A stretch of 64,000 bases of DNA from an uncultured Bacteroidales bacterium (GTDB lineage Bacteria; Bacteroidota; Bacteroidia; Bacteroidales; Bacteroidaceae). The notes below the pieces were generated by a model that was not told the origin of the DNA, searched no databases, and saw only the letters and a program-made list of their open reading frames with translations. Location of the stretch: the NCBI GenBank assembly GCA_902798425.1, contig CADBWR010000013.1, positions 1-64,000 on the forward strand. The letters are read 5' to 3'. The translations under genes were made by a program, and so were the position numbers. Shown in pieces: positions 63,422-64,000 of this stretch. Numbering within the stretch: position 1 is the first letter of the stretch; each line of letters begins with the position of its first letter.

Positions 63422-64000
63422 ATGGATTATTCAGTAAAATTGTTAAATGCAGAATACAGCAGCCTATTAGAGGGATATAGTGGATTATTTATTGTCCGCC
63501 TCGCTAACCTATGTGTGAAGTCGAATCCGATTTCACTTATCCCCGTAATAGTTGATCATCCCTTGGGAGAAAAGAATATCGAAGAGGTCGCTGATGCGTC
63601 TGTTCCCGATGATGACCATATCGATGTCTATCCTAAGTTGGAAGATGATATTTTCGTCATAGGGAAGGGCATCTTAGAGGCACACCCTGAGTTTAAAATG
63701 AGTGTGGAGACTATGAAGAATGGAGATGAAGAGATGCGGTATCTTCATTTTACTATGCCGAAGGTGGACAAGAATCGTCGCGACGTACTATTACAGGCTG
63801 TTGACGCATGTTACAATGAATGTAAAGCGCAATTTGATGATAATAAAATGAAGTATGAAGCCCAATTAGCTGAAAAAATTCCAAGTCTTTCCAAGGAAGA
63901 TGCGGACAAAGCAAAGGAGGACTTTAAAAACACCTATAAAGCGAACAAGGACATAATAGATACAAAGAACAAAGAAAAGATACAAGAGATAGAAGAAGCC
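63422..64000 (+). CDS. Ribosome-recycling-factor-like protein in the T6SS operon (partial, runs off the right edge)
   Basis: The frame starts MDYSVKLLNAEYSSLLEGYS and stays open to base 64000 (193 residues). The layout follows RRF: a helix, then a domain-II-like part (about 38-112; IPVIVDHPLGEKNIEEVADA, then a VPDDDHIDVYPKLEDDIF strand pair, an IGKGILEA helix and YLHFTMPKVDKNRRD), then two long charged helices (about 113-193). In RRF the matching points are VEYYG..TPLRQLA, the PPLTEERR turn and the C-terminal helical arm. The RTGRA segment and the Arg-rich VRNVRR segment needed on the ribosome are missing. It starts 15 bp after the PEGA gene. The RRF relation is by eye only. Confidence 0.55.
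   Translation, partial: MDYSVKLLNAEYSSLLEGYSGLFIVRLANLCVKSNPISLIPVIVDHPLGEKNIEEVADASVPDDDHIDVYPKLEDDIFVIGKGILEAHPEFKMSVETMKNGDEEMRYLHFTMPKVDKNRRDVLLQAVDACYNECKAQFDDNKMKYEAQLAEKIPSLSKEDADKAKEDFKNTYKANKDIIDTKNKEKIQEIEEA

Overview
The window reads as chromosomal DNA of a Bacteroidota bacterium, most likely a Prevotellaceae member (Prevotella sensu lato) from a gut or rumen habitat. The evidence is: many promoters with the Bacteroidetes -7 box TAnnTTTG and no Shine-Dalgarno sequences; a short Bacteroidetes-type primary sigma factor; KDO genes (kdsB and a KdsC-like phosphatase); a biotin-dependent methylmalonyl-CoA decarboxylase set of the succinate/propionate pathway; a TonB-dependent receptor with a carboxypeptidase-like leader domain; DUF4270 and DUF5686-like envelope proteins; a secreted GH9 glucanase; and a Bacteroidetes-type (subtype iii) type VI secretion locus.

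Layout. 1-2.8 kb: a REP-like inverted pair, then a leftward operon nitroreductase - DUF2520 - KdsC-like - Maf. 2.8-6.3 kb: a GNAT/FemAB-like acyltransferase and a TonB-dependent receptor. 6.4-9.1 kb: epimerase and methylmalonyl-CoA decarboxylase alpha, small and biotin subunits, closed by a terminator with no membrane beta subunit. 9.2-10.4 kb: panC-panD. 10.6-13.0 kb: a single-domain GT5-like protein, a DUF4270 lipoprotein and a 43-residue protein. 13.0-18.9 kb, leftward: UvrD helicase, a partner-switch-like set (AraC regulator, RsbW-like ATPase, STAS protein, HATPase membrane protein) and dapA. 19.0-22.7 kb, leftward: MORN-repeat protein, YhcH protein, glycogen branching enzyme. 22.8-30.8 kb: kdsB, a DnaJ-like co-chaperone, a secreted 5'-nucleotidase-like phosphoesterase, NudC, a MORN/GH25 muramidase, TrmN6 and GH9. 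30.9-38.2 kb: lon, a frameshifted tgt, an LptF/G permease, a DEAD-box helicase and the primary sigma factor. 38.2-46.2 kb: a DUF5686-like protein and an AddA/AddB-like recombination nuclease pair. 46.1-48.8 kb, leftward: HAD phosphatase, panB, MFS transporter.

49.2-64.0 kb is the 5' part of a type VI secretion operon: clpV (tssH), tssB, an embedded AraC-type DNA-binding protein, tssC, four Hcp-family proteins, a 1213-residue VgrG with a long C-terminal extension, a 624-residue beta-ladder/coiled-coil protein of unknown family, a DUF4280 PAAR-like tip, a PEGA-domain protein, and a gene running off the right edge whose visible 193 residues follow the layout of ribosome recycling factor. Baseplate and membrane-complex genes are not in view and presumably lie to the right.

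Two features cut across gene boundaries. First, the spacers, and some coding ends, carry short tandem arrays whose unit sequence differs from place to place but whose period is nearly always 7 bp. The longest has 15 units (786-890), and arrays also lie inside both addA-like and addB-like genes. Second, tgt is interrupted by an exact 44-bp tandem duplication that shifts its frame. All functional calls rest on reading the sequence and recalling family motifs; no search was run.
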